From positions 124,001 to 188,000 of the forward strand of contig QPMI01000184.1 of the NCBI GenBank assembly GCA_004431415.1: a stretch of 64,000 nucleotides of DNA, given 5' to 3'. The notes beneath the pieces are model-generated. The model made no database searches, had not been told where the DNA came from, and worked only from the letters and a program-made list of their open reading frames with translations. Within the stretch, counting starts at the first letter, position 1, and each line of letters starts with the position of its first letter. This document shows positions 42,342 to 52,666 of the stretch, piece after piece. A program made the position numbers and the translations under genes. The DNA comes from Cyanophora paradoxa (lineage: Eukaryota > Glaucocystophyceae > Cyanophorales > Cyanophoraceae).

Positions 42342-44165
42342 ATGAACGGGCACATAAAGACCATGAAAGTCTTGCCCAACCCGGCATTGAAGAATGTGAA
42401 ATACGAGATTCGTGGGCCGCTCAACCGCCGTGCAGATGAGCTCGCTCAGTGCGCCCGTCACCGCCCCTTCGCGCCGAGCGCCGCGGCGTGGCCGTTGATG
42501 CTGTTGTTTCTTTCTGTTGTGCAGGCAGGGCGCACAGATCATCAAGCTGAACATCGGCAACCCCGGCGCATTCGGTTTCCGCACCCCAGAGCTCCTGCGC
42601 CAGGCGGTTGTCGACCACCTGGAGGACAGCGAGGGATACGTGCACCAGAAGGGTGTTCTTTCTGCACGCAAGGCGATTGTGGACACGTTCACCGAGCGAG
42701 GCATTCCCGGCGTGACCCCAGACCATGTTTTCATCGGCAATGGTGCGCCGCCCCTTGTCGAGAGAGCCTCCCGGCCGCCCACCGACCTTTTCGCGCAGGT
42801 GTCTCAGAGCTGATTATGATGGCTATGCGCGCGCTCATCTGCCGCTTTGACGAGGTCATGGTTCCCAGCCCGGACTACCCGCTCTGGACCGCGTCGGTCG
42901 TGATGCACGACGGCACGCCTGTGCACTACCCGTGCAAGGTGGAGAATGGGTGCGAGCACTCTACGCGCATGTCGGCCGGCTGCGGCGCAGGCTGAGCGCC
43001 CGCTTGCAGCTTCCTTCCCAAGGTGGAGGATCTGGAGGCGCTGGTGACGCCGCGCACGCGCGCAATTGTCGTGATCAGCCCGAACAACCCGACGGGCGTT
43101 GTCTATCCCGAGGAGACGCTCAAGATGATTGCCGACTTCGCGGGTGACTCCGCGCGCTGCGGCCCTGCCGCGCGGGCGCCCAGCTGACGGCCGCGCCCCC
43201 GCAGAGAGGCACAACCTGGTGTTGTTCAGCGATGAGATCTATGACCACATGCTCTACGACGGCGCCCAGGTGCGCGCGGGGAGCGCGCCGCCGCCGCTCT
43301 CGCCCTGGCACTGGCGCGGTTCCGAATTCGAGCGGCCGGCGCGCAGCACATCTCGATCGGGCGCTTTGTGAAGAAGACGCTGTGCGCGACCTTCGGCGGG
43401 CTGTCGAAGGTGTACCGCGCGTGCGGCTTCCGCGTCGGCTGGCTCGTCTTCAGCGGCAACGTGGCGGCCGGCGCCGACTACTTCATGGCGCTGGACCTGC
43501 TCGCCGGCCTGCGGCTCTGCAGCAACGCGCCCGGCCAGTGGGCCGTCGAGACCGCCCTCCGCGGCCACCAGACCATCCACGAGCTCACCAACCCCGGCGG
43601 CCGCCTGTACCAGACCCGGAAAGCGATCATCGAAGGCGTCAAGAAGAGCAAGTACCTCCGGCTCGCGCAGGTGACCGCAGCGCCGCGCCGCGCCGGCGTC
43701 GAGCCGAGCCGCGGGGCGCTGAGCCTGGCGCAGATCCCGGACGGGGCGATGTACGTCTTCATCGGCGTGAACAAGGAGCTGCTGCCCGACTTCGACGACC
43801 AGAAGTTCGGCATGGACCTCCTCGAGCAGAAGCACGTCCTCATCGCCCCCGGTGCGCCGAAGCGCGGCGCCCCAGCCGCCGGCCGCCGGCGCGGGCGAGG
43901 CCCTGACCCTCGCGGCGGGGGCAGGGACGTCGTTTAACGTGAAGTACAACGACCACTTCCGCCTCACGCTGCTCCCCAACGAGGAGACCGTCGCCGACGT
44001 CTTCCACCGGATAGGCGTGCCCGCGCCCGTCCCCGTCCTTCCGCCCCTCTCACACTGCCTGCCCTCTCAGAGGACGTGCTGGACGGGTACGCGAAGGAGT
44101 ACGAGAAGAGGCGGGCAGAGATGCTCGACAGCCCCTCGAGGCGGATGTCGCCCCTCTCCGCATGA
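42342..44165 (+). CDS. alaA: Alanine/glutamate-pyruvate aminotransferase, AlaA type
   Basis: This is a PLP enzyme interconverting alanine and pyruvate with glutamate/2-oxoglutarate. Exons 42342-42448, 42525-42742, 42799-42949, 43010-43143, 43205-43269, 43347-43670, 43734-43851, 43925-44014 and 44071-44165 give 1,302 bases, 433 aa. It follows E. coli AlaA closely throughout: YEIRGPL, KLNIGNPGAFGF, GYVHQKGVLSARKAI, VSELIMMAMRALI, VPSPDYPLWTASV, ISPNNPTGVVY, LFSDEIYDHMLYD, the PLP lysine in TFGGLSKVYRACGFRVGW, MRLCSN-like LRLCSNAPGQ, NPGGRLY, and a C-terminal HFRLTLLP. Seven introns are GT-AG and the last (44,015-44,070) is GC-AG. There is no obvious transit peptide before YEIRGPL, so the enzyme is probably cytosolic. 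The close match to the bacterial subgroup suggests transfer at some time. Confidence 0.9.
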
Positions 44166-44948
44166 GTTGGCGGCCTGCCAGGCACCTCCTCCCTTTCTTC
44201 TCTTCCCCCTTTCTTCTTCGTCCCCCTCCGCCCCCTCGCACGCACGTCTCCGGCCGCGGATTCCAGAGCTAGTAGATGGCACTCCGCGCCTCGAGGTTTT
44301 CCCCTTCGCCAGCAGAACAGGATAAGGGCCCATTTTGTCGCGCGGGCTGTGCTCCGCTCTCTCTCAAGTAAGTATCGTGCACATACCGTAGCTGCAGCCG
44401 CTCGGCTGTTTTGAGTGCGAGAGACCCGCGAGGTAGTCTTCTTCTGTTTCAATCTGCAGAAGAGTCCGTCTCCGAAGGAAGCTGCCGTCATTCACGGACA
44501 GAGGAAAGGGAGAATCGTCGTGCGCACGTGCCCCGAAAATGCATCATGGCATGGATTCGGGTTCGAAAATCAGACTGTTCGATTTCATGACAAAGGAAAT
44601 ATTATGCATCATTTGATTTGCTGTCTGTCACGACGTCTACAGTGGCTATGAGACACGAGACGCAACTGCAAAAATTGAAATATAGTACACGATGCGAAAT
44701 GCAAGAGCTGTGTTAACTTAACTAGAGCGGATCGGAGAGTGAGTGAGGCGATTGGAGGCAAGAAATTCGAAGCAAGACCGCATTCGCCGAGTCTAATCAA
44801 ACACGGCCAAGGATCATCGGGTCGAGCCAATGGACGGCCGGGGTGAAGGCGACGCTAGATCAATGCCTGATTTGGTGAAGAAGATTGAGATGAAATGTGA
44901 AAGTAATTAGGTAGTGAGCTCCCGAACTTCGGCATGCCAGAGGCCGCC
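44166..44948. other. Convergent intergenic region
   Basis: This is a noncoding, comparatively A+T-richer gap of 783 bases between converging genes. I see no repeat or gene in it. Confidence 0.5.
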
Positions 44949-45622
44949 TTAGTTCTTCTTGAGGGTGAAGTTGGTGATCTTCACGAGGCCGCCGATCATG
45001 CCCTCGAACGCCTTGAAGTGCGCGTCCCAGCCGGAAACTTGGTCCTCGCCGACGTACATCTGCGGCCACGCGGGTCGGCTATCAAGAACGTGCACAGACG
45101 CCGGAACGGCCGTCCGGGCGGGACTGACCTTGGGCTCGACAGCCCAGGTGTTCATGAGACCGTTCTCGCGGTCGAAGGTGATGCCCGTGCGCGGCTTCCG
45201 CTCGCGGCCCTTCATGAAGCTGTCGAAGTCCTTCATCTGAAGCACCATACACGTTAGCCGCCGGAACGACGCCGACCTAATTATGACGACCCGCGGGGCG
45301 CGCGCAGTGCGCGCGGGCCCGCAGGTGCTTCATTTGCGCTATTTAAACATTCTTAAGCGCGTGGGAAGGCACTGTAAGGGTGCGCGCGCCGAATGCCGTC
45401 CGCACGTGCGGATCCCGCTAGACTCGCAACCGCGGCCTGGGCAGCGCTAACCTCCTCGGGGATGGCCCACGACGCCTTGTTCGACTCGGAAGTAGACGCC
45501 TCCTCCTTGGTGCTCGGCTCGGCCTCGGCGCGCACGCAGAACTTCGCCGGCGCGGCACGGGCCGACTGCACGCTGAAGCGCGAGGTGCTGGGGCGGACGG
45601 GGGTGGAGACGACGAAGGCCAT
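44949..45622 (-). CDS. Plastid-targeted protein resembling a truncated high-light-inducible protein, copy 2
   Basis: Exons 45452-45622, 45129-45236 and 44949-45059 give 390 bases, 129 aa. The transit peptide (MAFVVSTPVRPSTSRFSVQ) is nearly the same as in copy 1 at 37,255-37,980, as is the mature start (SWAIPEE, MKDFDSFMKGRERKPRTG, ITFDRENGLMNTWAVEPKMY). The C-terminus differs: GEDQVSGWDAHFKAFEGMIG followed by GLVKITNFTLKKN. GW at this place is also found in Hlip proteins ahead of the helix, but ExxNGR is replaced. The 68-bp intron of copy 1 is absent here, while the other two intron positions agree. Introns are 65 and 215 bp, both GT-AG. A role near the photosystems is inference only. Confidence 0.7.
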
Positions 45623-46022
45623 TTCGACTGCTGTGCTGGCGCGTGCTTTCGTTTTGCAAAAGTTCTAATGAAGTGACGAGTTCTGATGCGCGAGTCGGTT
45701 TTGGGGCGGGTCAAATTTGCAACAAGCACTCTATCCCCCCCCGCGCGCACGAATCGAAAAGCTGCCTGGGGGTACAGGCAGGTTTGTTAGGGTACAGGCG
45801 TCTGCCAACCTCGCGCCGCCAGCTCTGTCGTGCTTGTTCTCGCCTCCGTCGGTTGCCATCTTCGAGCAACGGCGCTGACGCCGACCGGTTGTGCGTGCCC
45901 CTCGCACGGTGACCCGTCGCCGCCGCCGCCGTACGTGCAGGCCCCAGATCTACGTGCAGGCCCCCAGAACGCGCAGGCCCCTGCGCCAGAGCTGTCTACA
46001 GCGTGCACCGACGCACTCAAGC
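45623..46022. promoter_or_regulatory. 400-bp gap between two divergent genes
   Basis: This gap lies between start codons at 45,622 (minus) and 46,023 (plus). It carries the repeated phrase CGTGCAGGCCC at about 45,934 and 45,953. No gene is visible. Confidence 0.4.
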
Positions 46023-46757
46023 ATGAGTGGCTCGGCGCCGACCTGTGCCGTCCTCGGCGCCGGCCCTACGGTCTCTGACGCGGCCGAGCCGCTGAACGAC
46101 CTCGTACTCGAGTCTTCTCCATCTCTTGCCCCGCTGGAGGAGTTCAGATCCCCGCGCGGCGAGGAGGGGCGTCAATTCGTTCCAGGGCGGGCGGCCGTCA
46201 AGATTCCCCGTGCGGGAGCCAGCTCCGCTAGCTCGCGCATGAGCGCCAGCTCGAGCCGCCGCAACTTCCTCGTCGATCTGCTCACAGCATCGTCGGCTTT
46301 CCTGTCGCTGAGGAACCCCGAAGTCTCCCAGATGCGGCGCGTCCTCCCGCCCACCCTCGCCCCAGATCTCGACATTCTCGACCACATCGACTGGCATGCG
46401 CTGCTTCCGAGTCGCGGCATCGACGCGGAGCAGATCTCGAAGCTGCCGCGCTTCGTGGTCGCGGCGGCGGCGGTGGCGGCGGCGGCGGCGGCCCCCTGCA
46501 GCGTCTGCCTGGAGGAGCTGGCGGAGGGGGAGAGGGCCCTGCGCCTCCCGTGCTCGCATCACTTCCACGAGCAGTGCATTGCGAAGTGGTGCCCCCGCCC
46601 CCCCCCCCCCCCCCCCCCCCCCCGGCACCCTGATCGATATTGCTGCGGTGGTTTGGCCTCCTGACCGCCCCGCCCCCGGCCCGCGGCCGGCCCCGCGCGC
46701 AGGCTCGGGACCGACGCCCGCTGCCCGAACTGCCGGCAGAGCTGCTCCAGCCTCTGA
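46023..46757 (+). CDS. RING-H2 finger protein (predicted E3 ubiquitin ligase)
   Basis: Two exons, 46023-46588 and 46703-46757, give 621 bases, 206 aa. The N-terminal 150 residues are Ser/Ala-rich with no membrane helix. The C-terminus is a canonical RING-H2: CSVCLEELAEGERALRLPCS, then HHFHEQCIAKW joined across the intron to LGTDARCPNCR. The order C-C-C-H-H-C-C-C is complete. The GT-AG intron (46,589-46,702) interrupts the Trp codon and contains a run of 26 C at 46,598-46,623. RING-H2 proteins recruit ubiquitin-conjugating enzymes; the substrate cannot be guessed. The protein ends soon after the RING (QSCSSL). Confidence 0.85.
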
Positions 46758-47242
46758 GCCCGACCGCACGCCATCTTTCTCTGTAAGATACTCGATGTCA
46801 CTTCTCTCGGCTGCACCACACATAATGCTTTGAACTTCTAGATTGTAAATTAGCTTCTATCTGCCCGGCACTTCCAGGCAGCACCCTTGTCGGACCGTTT
46901 CCACTTCTGCTCCACGCTGCACGCGTACGTGTGCACGTGGAGCCTGTACATGTACTACACGTTGTAATTGTACTTTACCCTGTTGTTCAATATAGTTAGG
47001 CAGCCACTGTACCATATTACAGCTACTAGGGCTTCGAAAATCTGTTGTATTCGTAGGACTGGACTGCTCACTAGCTATCGCTGCAGGGCTCGCTCGGCCC
47101 TTGCAGTTCTCGCGGAAGCGGCCCCTGTCGGGCCCTGTACATGTATGTGCACAATACAGCAGCAGCAGCGTTGACCAGAACCGGAGGCCTAGGGCCTAGC
47201 CTAGGGTGCCTCGGCCGATAAGGTGGCTTACTGTGCGTGTGG
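46758..47242. other. Convergent intergenic region
   Basis: No gene is seen. The sequence is relatively A+T-rich around 46,960-47,050. Confidence 0.5.
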
Positions 47243-48760
47243 CTAGCTCGCGGTGCAGGAGGCGAGGGCGGGGCCGGCGTGCTGGCCGGCGGCCGGCTCG
47301 CGCAGGAAGACGTCGTAGAGGACGCCGAAGTGGTCGGAGGGCCACACGGGGCGCCGCCCCACCCGCTCGTCCTCCTCCTCCCCCACCTGCTCTGCTCATC
47401 ACGCACAGGTCTGCATCTGGAGGAGGCGGGGCGGGGCCGGGGCCGGGGCGCGCGCGCCTGCTCGGTGCCGACGATGGTCGCCTCGACCCGCTCGATGTCC
47501 GGGCCGCGCCAGTACCTGCGCCCGCTTCCCCTGCTCGGGCCGCGCACGGCCAGGGCGAAAGGAGGTGGCGGGCAGGCTAGGGCCGCTCGAGCGCACATGC
47601 GGTCCAGCCGGTTCTGGTACTTCCCGAAGTTCATCTTGTTCGCCTGCGCCCAGCCGGCCGGCGTCTTTCGAGCCCCGAGCGCGAGGGCCGAGCTGGGGCG
47701 GGGCGGGGCGGGGCGGGGGCGGGGCGGACGAGGCAGTCGTAGGTGTAGCCGGGCCCCTGGCGGGCCTCGTCCCAGGCGTCGTTGAGGCCCTCCAGCGCCG
47801 GGTGCCGCTCCTCCGCGCTCAGGATGTTCGTGTCTGGGGCGACTCAGCGCGGGAGAAGGCGGGCGGGGCGGGCCTAGTTGAAGGCCCAGGGCCCTCCCTC
47901 CGCCCACACACCTCCCCAGAAGATCGCGTTGCGCTGCCGCCGCATGGCCGCCCGGACCTGCCCCGAATCAGATCCAGGGGGCGGGCGGGCGAGGGGGGGG
48001 CGTGGTGGCGGGCCTCCACGATCTGGGCCTCGCGCGTGCGCGCGCTGTTGAGGGACTCCAGGTGGGCCGTGAAGACGGACACCGCCGTGGGCCCCACGCG
48101 CACCTGCCAACAGGCGTCGGCCGAGGAGGCGGAGCGCATCGGAGGGGCGCGCTCGCCTCGGCGCCGAGGAGCTCGCGGCCCATGCGCGTCTCCGTGAAGG
48201 CCTGCATCTCCGGCTGGCGCGTGAAGGGCAGCCTCGAGAAGAGCACCACGCCGTACGAGTTCCGCAGCGTCCGCCCTGGCGCGCGCCCCGCTCAGCGCGC
48301 GCCCGGTCGAGAGCCGCACTCCGTTTCTGGCCGCGGTCGTCCTAGAGCAAGAGCCCTATAGCTAGCGCTATTTCGTTGGCACATGCACAGCGCGGCGCAC
48401 CGGTCCCTGGGTCTGATCTGTACGGATACTCCCGCATAACAGGATGCATCTGCGCGGCCGGCCCCTCCCTAAATCGTATCTAGATCAGATGAAGCGCATG
48501 CGCACCGCGAGCTGGGGAAGGTTTTGCTCCGTGCACTGAGCAGCAGCTTAGCAGCGCCGCAAAGCCTCATAACGTACGCACACCTCTTGGAGCCCGATGA
48601 TGTCGGGTGCATGCGTCGCGATGATGTCTCCAATCGCTTTCATACGAGCGCCCTCCGCGAAAGGATCGAACCAAACGTTGTAGCCGAGCGCGCGCAGCCG
48701 CATTTGTTCAACTGCTGGCAGTCTGCTGGCAGACTGCTGCGCGACCGGGGGTACACTCAT
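47243..48760 (-). CDS. TDP2: Tyrosyl-DNA phosphodiesterase 2-like endonuclease/exonuclease/phosphatase protein
   Basis: The start at 48,760 gives MSVPPVAQQSASRLPAVEQM, then LRALGYNVWFD and HAPDIIGLQEV, the first two metal-site motifs of the exonuclease-endonuclease-phosphatase fold (Asn of YNVW, Glu of LQE). Later exons give YGVVLFSRLPF, VSVFTAHLES, GDTNILSAEERHP (Asp/Asn pair), a region with WAQANKMNFGKYQNRLDRM, and SDHFGVLYDVFL with the catalytic Asp-His. The set and order fit TDP2, which removes topoisomerase 2 from DNA ends, better than other family members, though the N-terminal UBA of animal TDP2 is not seen. One intron, after RELLGAE, starts with GC. The last exon ends ASCTAS with the stop at 47,243. 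Confidence 0.75.
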
Positions 48761-48792
48761 TACGAAGCAAGCCTGCCGGGGACTTCGCAGGA
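48761..48792. promoter_or_regulatory. 32-bp gap between divergent start codons
   Basis: ATGs at 48,760 (minus) and 48,793 (plus) leave only 32 bases. It is the second such arrangement in the window with the same spacing as at 40,233-40,264. Confidence 0.55.
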
Positions 48793-49873
48793 ATGGACTC
48801 GTTCGAAAACCTGCCTCTGGGCGAGTTCGTCCACGGCGATATCCCGACGCCCCAGGCGCCGCCGCCGCCGCCAGTTAAAAAGTGCCCGGAAGCCAAGTGT
48901 GTGGTCTGCGAGAAGTACCTTGGCGCTCTCCAGGTGCATTCTTTGTAGTTTTCGCATTCTCCGCGCGGCCTTGCTGGGATAACCGCCGCGCCTTCTTCAC
49001 CTGGTGTGGCCCGACCTCTTGTACCGGAGGCCACTCCTTGTAAAGCGACCTGCATAGCTAGATTGTCGGCACATGTGGCGCTTGTTCCTCTGCCTGGCGG
49101 CGGCCTCCCGCCTTCCTCGACTAACGGTTTCGGCGTCGTCCCCGGGGATTCCTATTGCGATTCGACTTGTCAAGTTGCATAGTATAGCTAGATCGTCGGC
49201 TCATCCGGCGCATGATATAGCATCGACCGCCATCATCCGTTTCTCACGGCCGGCCCCCGCAGACGGATCGGGACCCATTGGAGTATGGCCTGCGGCTGGA
49301 TCGCTCTTTCTCCCACGTCGTGAATGCACATGAGCTCGGGAAGGTTCGCAACGATGAGCGCCTGTCACCGCCGCTTGCCCGCGGCGCCCGCGCCGACGAG
49401 CCCTGGCGCGCAGGTGCCGAATGCCGAGTGGACGAACCTTCGCGCATGGTGCGCGTCTCTCCCGCGCTGCGCTCCCTGTGCGCGCCGCTCTTCTGATCTC
49501 GGCTGCTCCCCGGCCCGGCCCCCGTAGCTACGAAGCGAAGAACAAGGTGCCGGCGGCGCCGGGGCCGGCTCACGCCAGCGGCGCGCTGCTGACTCTCCGG
49601 GCGCAGATGGACGACATAGACGTGCGCAGCGGGAAGCCGATCGGGTACGTGGAGGAGGAGGAGCGGATAGACTTCCTCGACTTTGAGGGCCTCTGCGGCG
49701 CGGTGCATGCGCGCCGGCGGCCCCGTCGGCCCCGCCGGACCGCCGCTCACGCCGGCCCGCAGGAGGAGGCCTCCAGCGTGGAGGGCGGCGTGGCGGCGGC
49801 GGTGGCGGAGGAGGCTTCGTTCGCCGAGTTCGCGGACGAGGCGGTCGAGGCCGGCGAGTACGAGACCCTGTAG
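48793..49873 (+). CDS. Unrecognised 180-aa protein with N-terminal cysteine cluster and acidic tail
   Basis: Exons 48793-48933, 49263-49343, 49414-49448, 49528-49702 and 49763-49873 sum to 543 bases, 180 aa, all GT-AG. The N-terminus is acidic/Pro-rich (MDSFENLPLGEFVHGDIPTP) and then has CPEAKCVVCEKYLGALQ, three cysteines that with a fourth (in RACYEAKN, formed at the exon 3/4 junction) could bind a metal. The middle reads DPLEYGLRLDRSFSHVVNAH, and the C-terminal third is acidic. The first intron is long for this genome (329 bp). I do not recognise the family. The consistent frame over five exons is good evidence that it is real. Confidence 0.6.
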
Positions 49874-50941
49874 GGCGCCCCACCATCCCTTCCCCGCCCC
49901 CTCGTCCGACTCCGTCGGGCCGCTCCCCTCCGAGGCTCGCCTCGCGGCCCCTCGTGCATGCTGGCGAGTAAATATCACTCATTTTTTCCATCGCGTGCTT
50001 TGCGGCACGGGGCAATGTTGAGGCCGACAGCGGAGCCTCGGAGCCAGTGCGGACCGCTCTTGGCATGCATCGGGCCCCGTGTGGTCCGAGGCTGAGCAAC
50101 TCCGCACGCCCGGCGGCCAGAGAGCCCCGGAAACCTGGCTTTGGACCCGCGGAGCCTCGGCCTCGCTCCGGACAAAGAGGGCCGCGGAACAGCGAACTGG
50201 CCATGGATCTGACCACATGGGCGCACGGCAGTTGCGGCACAGGCTGTACATGATGTCGTGGACCCACAGCCTTTGGGGGCCGGTGGGGGGGGGGGGGGGG
50301 GGCGGGGGGCAAGCTTCATCAGCGGCTGTTGAAATTTTGTCTGCACACAGGGACACAAATGCACAACATCATCCGCAACTGTGCCTGTAAGCAGAATAAG
50401 TAAAGAGCATCGACTGACTGTGCCTGACTGACTCCATGTACGTCAGGTCTTGAGTGGAACCTTTTTAAACGACGACGTAGTGTAAATATATGGAAAGCCG
50501 CTACGAGAGACATTCACCATCGACAAAATTGGGCTTACGCCTTCTAAAAGTACAAATGGCCAAACGGAAGATAGCAAGGTTGCAAGCGGAGGCCAACGAA
50601 GGTCAGAGGCACCAACGACTATGTACAGTCGCAGCGGGCCGGAGCCCAGCTGCGCGTCTGCGATACAAAGTATGAATGCCTGGCATTCTAAAATAGTGAA
50701 GTGATTGGGGGATGGCTAAACAATGCGGGATCTAAGCTGTCTACAGGTATTTTGCGGTCCTGCTGTACAAACTACGCGAAATAAGTAACGGTGCTGCAAC
50801 AAGATACAGTGCATGAAGCATGAAGTGAAGAATTGTTCGGGAGGAAAGTAACAAATGCCGACCGCAACTGGCGGAGCGGCTCGAAAGAAATCCCAAGTGG
50901 CAAGCAGCTAGGTGCCCGAGGAGTCACACGGGGAACTTGTT
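49874..50941. other. Convergent intergenic region with G18 run
   Basis: The gap has a run of 18 G at 50,285-50,302 and is otherwise of mixed composition. No gene with exon logic is seen on either strand. Confidence 0.5.
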
Positions 50942-52266
50942 TTACATGCCGCCTGCGGCGATGGCCGGCAGGGGCGGGGTGCGGCGGCCGTGCGAGGCTT
51001 GCGCCGGGTACATGCGCTCGTCCAGCCAGCCTGCGGGGGCGTGGGTACAGGCGCTCGTCCGGGGAGGGAGGGGCGGGGCGGGGCGCACGGGAGCGGACGA
51101 CGGACTCGTAGAGCCAGGCGCAGGAGACGGTGCGGATGCCCCAGCTCACGGCGTGGCGGAACTTCTCCGTGTCCGTCGACTGCCGGGGGCGACGCTCCGC
51201 GTCAGGCGACCCGGCACGGGGGCGGGGGCGGGGGCGGGGGCGGGGGGCCCACCGCGGCGATCAGGTGCGTGTTCCCGCGGCGGTGCAGCGCCGGCGTGAA
51301 GCGCGCGCCGTGCTCCGCGGCGAGGCGGCGCATCGTTGCCCGAGCGGCTACGCGGTCAGCGGTCAGCGGTCGCGATCGGCGATCCCGAGCGGGGCAGCTC
51401 ACTGTGCGGCAGGCCTGTCACCGAGAAGACAAGGCCAGAGAGCAGCGGGAGACGGTGCGGGGACGTCGGGACCAGCTCGCCGACGGTCAGGCAGGCGGCA
51501 ACCCAGGACGCGCGAAGCACCGGGGTGCCCTTCTCGAGGGCGGCCTGCACGAAGCGCGGCGGTTAGAGAGCGAATCAAAGCCTGCGGTGCGCAATGCGCG
51601 CGCGGCGCATCGGACCTGGCACGCAGGCAGGTCCATAGTGGTCGACACGACGTAGTCGACGTTGACCGGCGAAGTGTAAGCAGCATTGAAGATTCCGCCC
51701 ATTCGCGGGACGAGGCTCGCCGCCGCTTGCATCTGCGATGTGACCGGACGTGCGCGCGGTCAGCGCGCGAGCGCGGCCCCGCGGCAACCCCGCGAACCTC
51801 TTCGAGGGAGGCAGGAGCGGTGGTCGACTCATTGCCAGAGGTGTTTCCGTTGATCTCGGCAGCTGGGGCGCGTTGCGGCGGGAAGCAGAACCGCATGCCC
51901 TTGAAAAGGCCGCGCCGTTTGGCGTAGAACGACCGCTTCGACGCGCCATCAGCCTGGCCAGGCGGCGCCATGCCTGAGCATTATTAACAGTCAACAACGC
52001 GAAGCATGCACAGTTGCAAAGATGGCGGGCCGATCTTGCAAAGAATCGAATCGGCACGCACCGAAAGTGTTCTTGCAAATGGCATCCCAGAGGCAGGAAG
52101 CAGGAGAGCTGTCAGCCTGATTGCGTATGGAGCGGCAGGTCCCGGACAGGGCGACAAGGGAGTCGCCGTCAAGAGCGGACATGACGGCCACGACCAGCTC
52201 CGAGGGCAGCCGGAGGAGTTGGCACATCTCCATATCACTGGACGATGGCTGCTTCTTCACCTCCAT
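50942..52266 (-). CDS. F-box protein with tandem BRCT domains
   Basis: From ATG 52,266 (MEVKKQPSSSD) an F-box follows directly: CQLLRLPSELVVAVMSALDG, SLVALSGTCRSIRNQAD and LWDAICKNTF. An intron of about 59 bases (acceptor near 51,949) joins it in frame to ADGASKRSFYAKRRGLFKGM, the start of a first BRCT that continues with VPRMGGIFNAAYTSPVNVDY, and VLRASWVAACLTVGELVP. A second BRCT follows: LLSGLVFSVTGLPHSE, MRRLAAEHGARFTP, NTHLIAA, WGIRTVSCAWLYESV, and WLDERMYP, with the stop at 50,942. BRCT pairs of this TopBP1/Dpb11 look bind phosphoproteins in DNA-damage signalling; an F-box would link them to an SCF ubiquitin ligase. In-frame exons 52,267-52,663 (with a KRRR basic cluster) may extend the N-terminus. 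Confidence 0.7.
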
Positions 52267-52663
52267 CAGCAGGGCACGCGCTGGAGTCTCTAGGACCCGG
52301 TCGCTGCAGAAAACGGATCAGTTCACGAGCGCGGCGGGCCTCTAACAGCATTCGGGGGAGCGAAAAGCACCCGATAGAGGCCAGACGCCTTCTTTTCGAC
52401 ACAGTGGAGCGAGGAGGAGGGTGTGCGTCGCTCTCGTCGTGAGAATCATCGCTGCTGCTTGAATCCGCCACGCTGTAGCACTCCTCCGGGCACTCCATCG
52501 CAACTGCAGGCCTCTTTGCTGGCCTCTTCTGCCTCGCTATCGCGCCGCGGTCGCGACCGTCGCCAAGCTGCGCAAACAGAACAGTCAGCGGTCCGAGACA
52601 GTCAGAACAGGCTGCATTCGACGCGGACAACTGAATTACCGGCGTGGCGGCGCCATCGGGCAT
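52267..52663 (-). other. Possible 5' exons of the F-box/BRCT gene
   Basis: An open frame starting MPDGAATPVIQLSASNAACS and a Ser/Asp-rich part with SKRRRLASIGCFSLP run toward the F-box exon but in another frame. I could not find a splice junction of normal size that joins them. It is either a 5' extension or noncoding. Confidence 0.3.
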
Positions 52664-52666
52664 GTT

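Noticed and set aside
37255-45622. Complete Hlip genes with a helix exon further downstream
   Set aside because: In both genes a stop follows directly in the last exon and no hydrophobic ExxNGR exon was seen after it.
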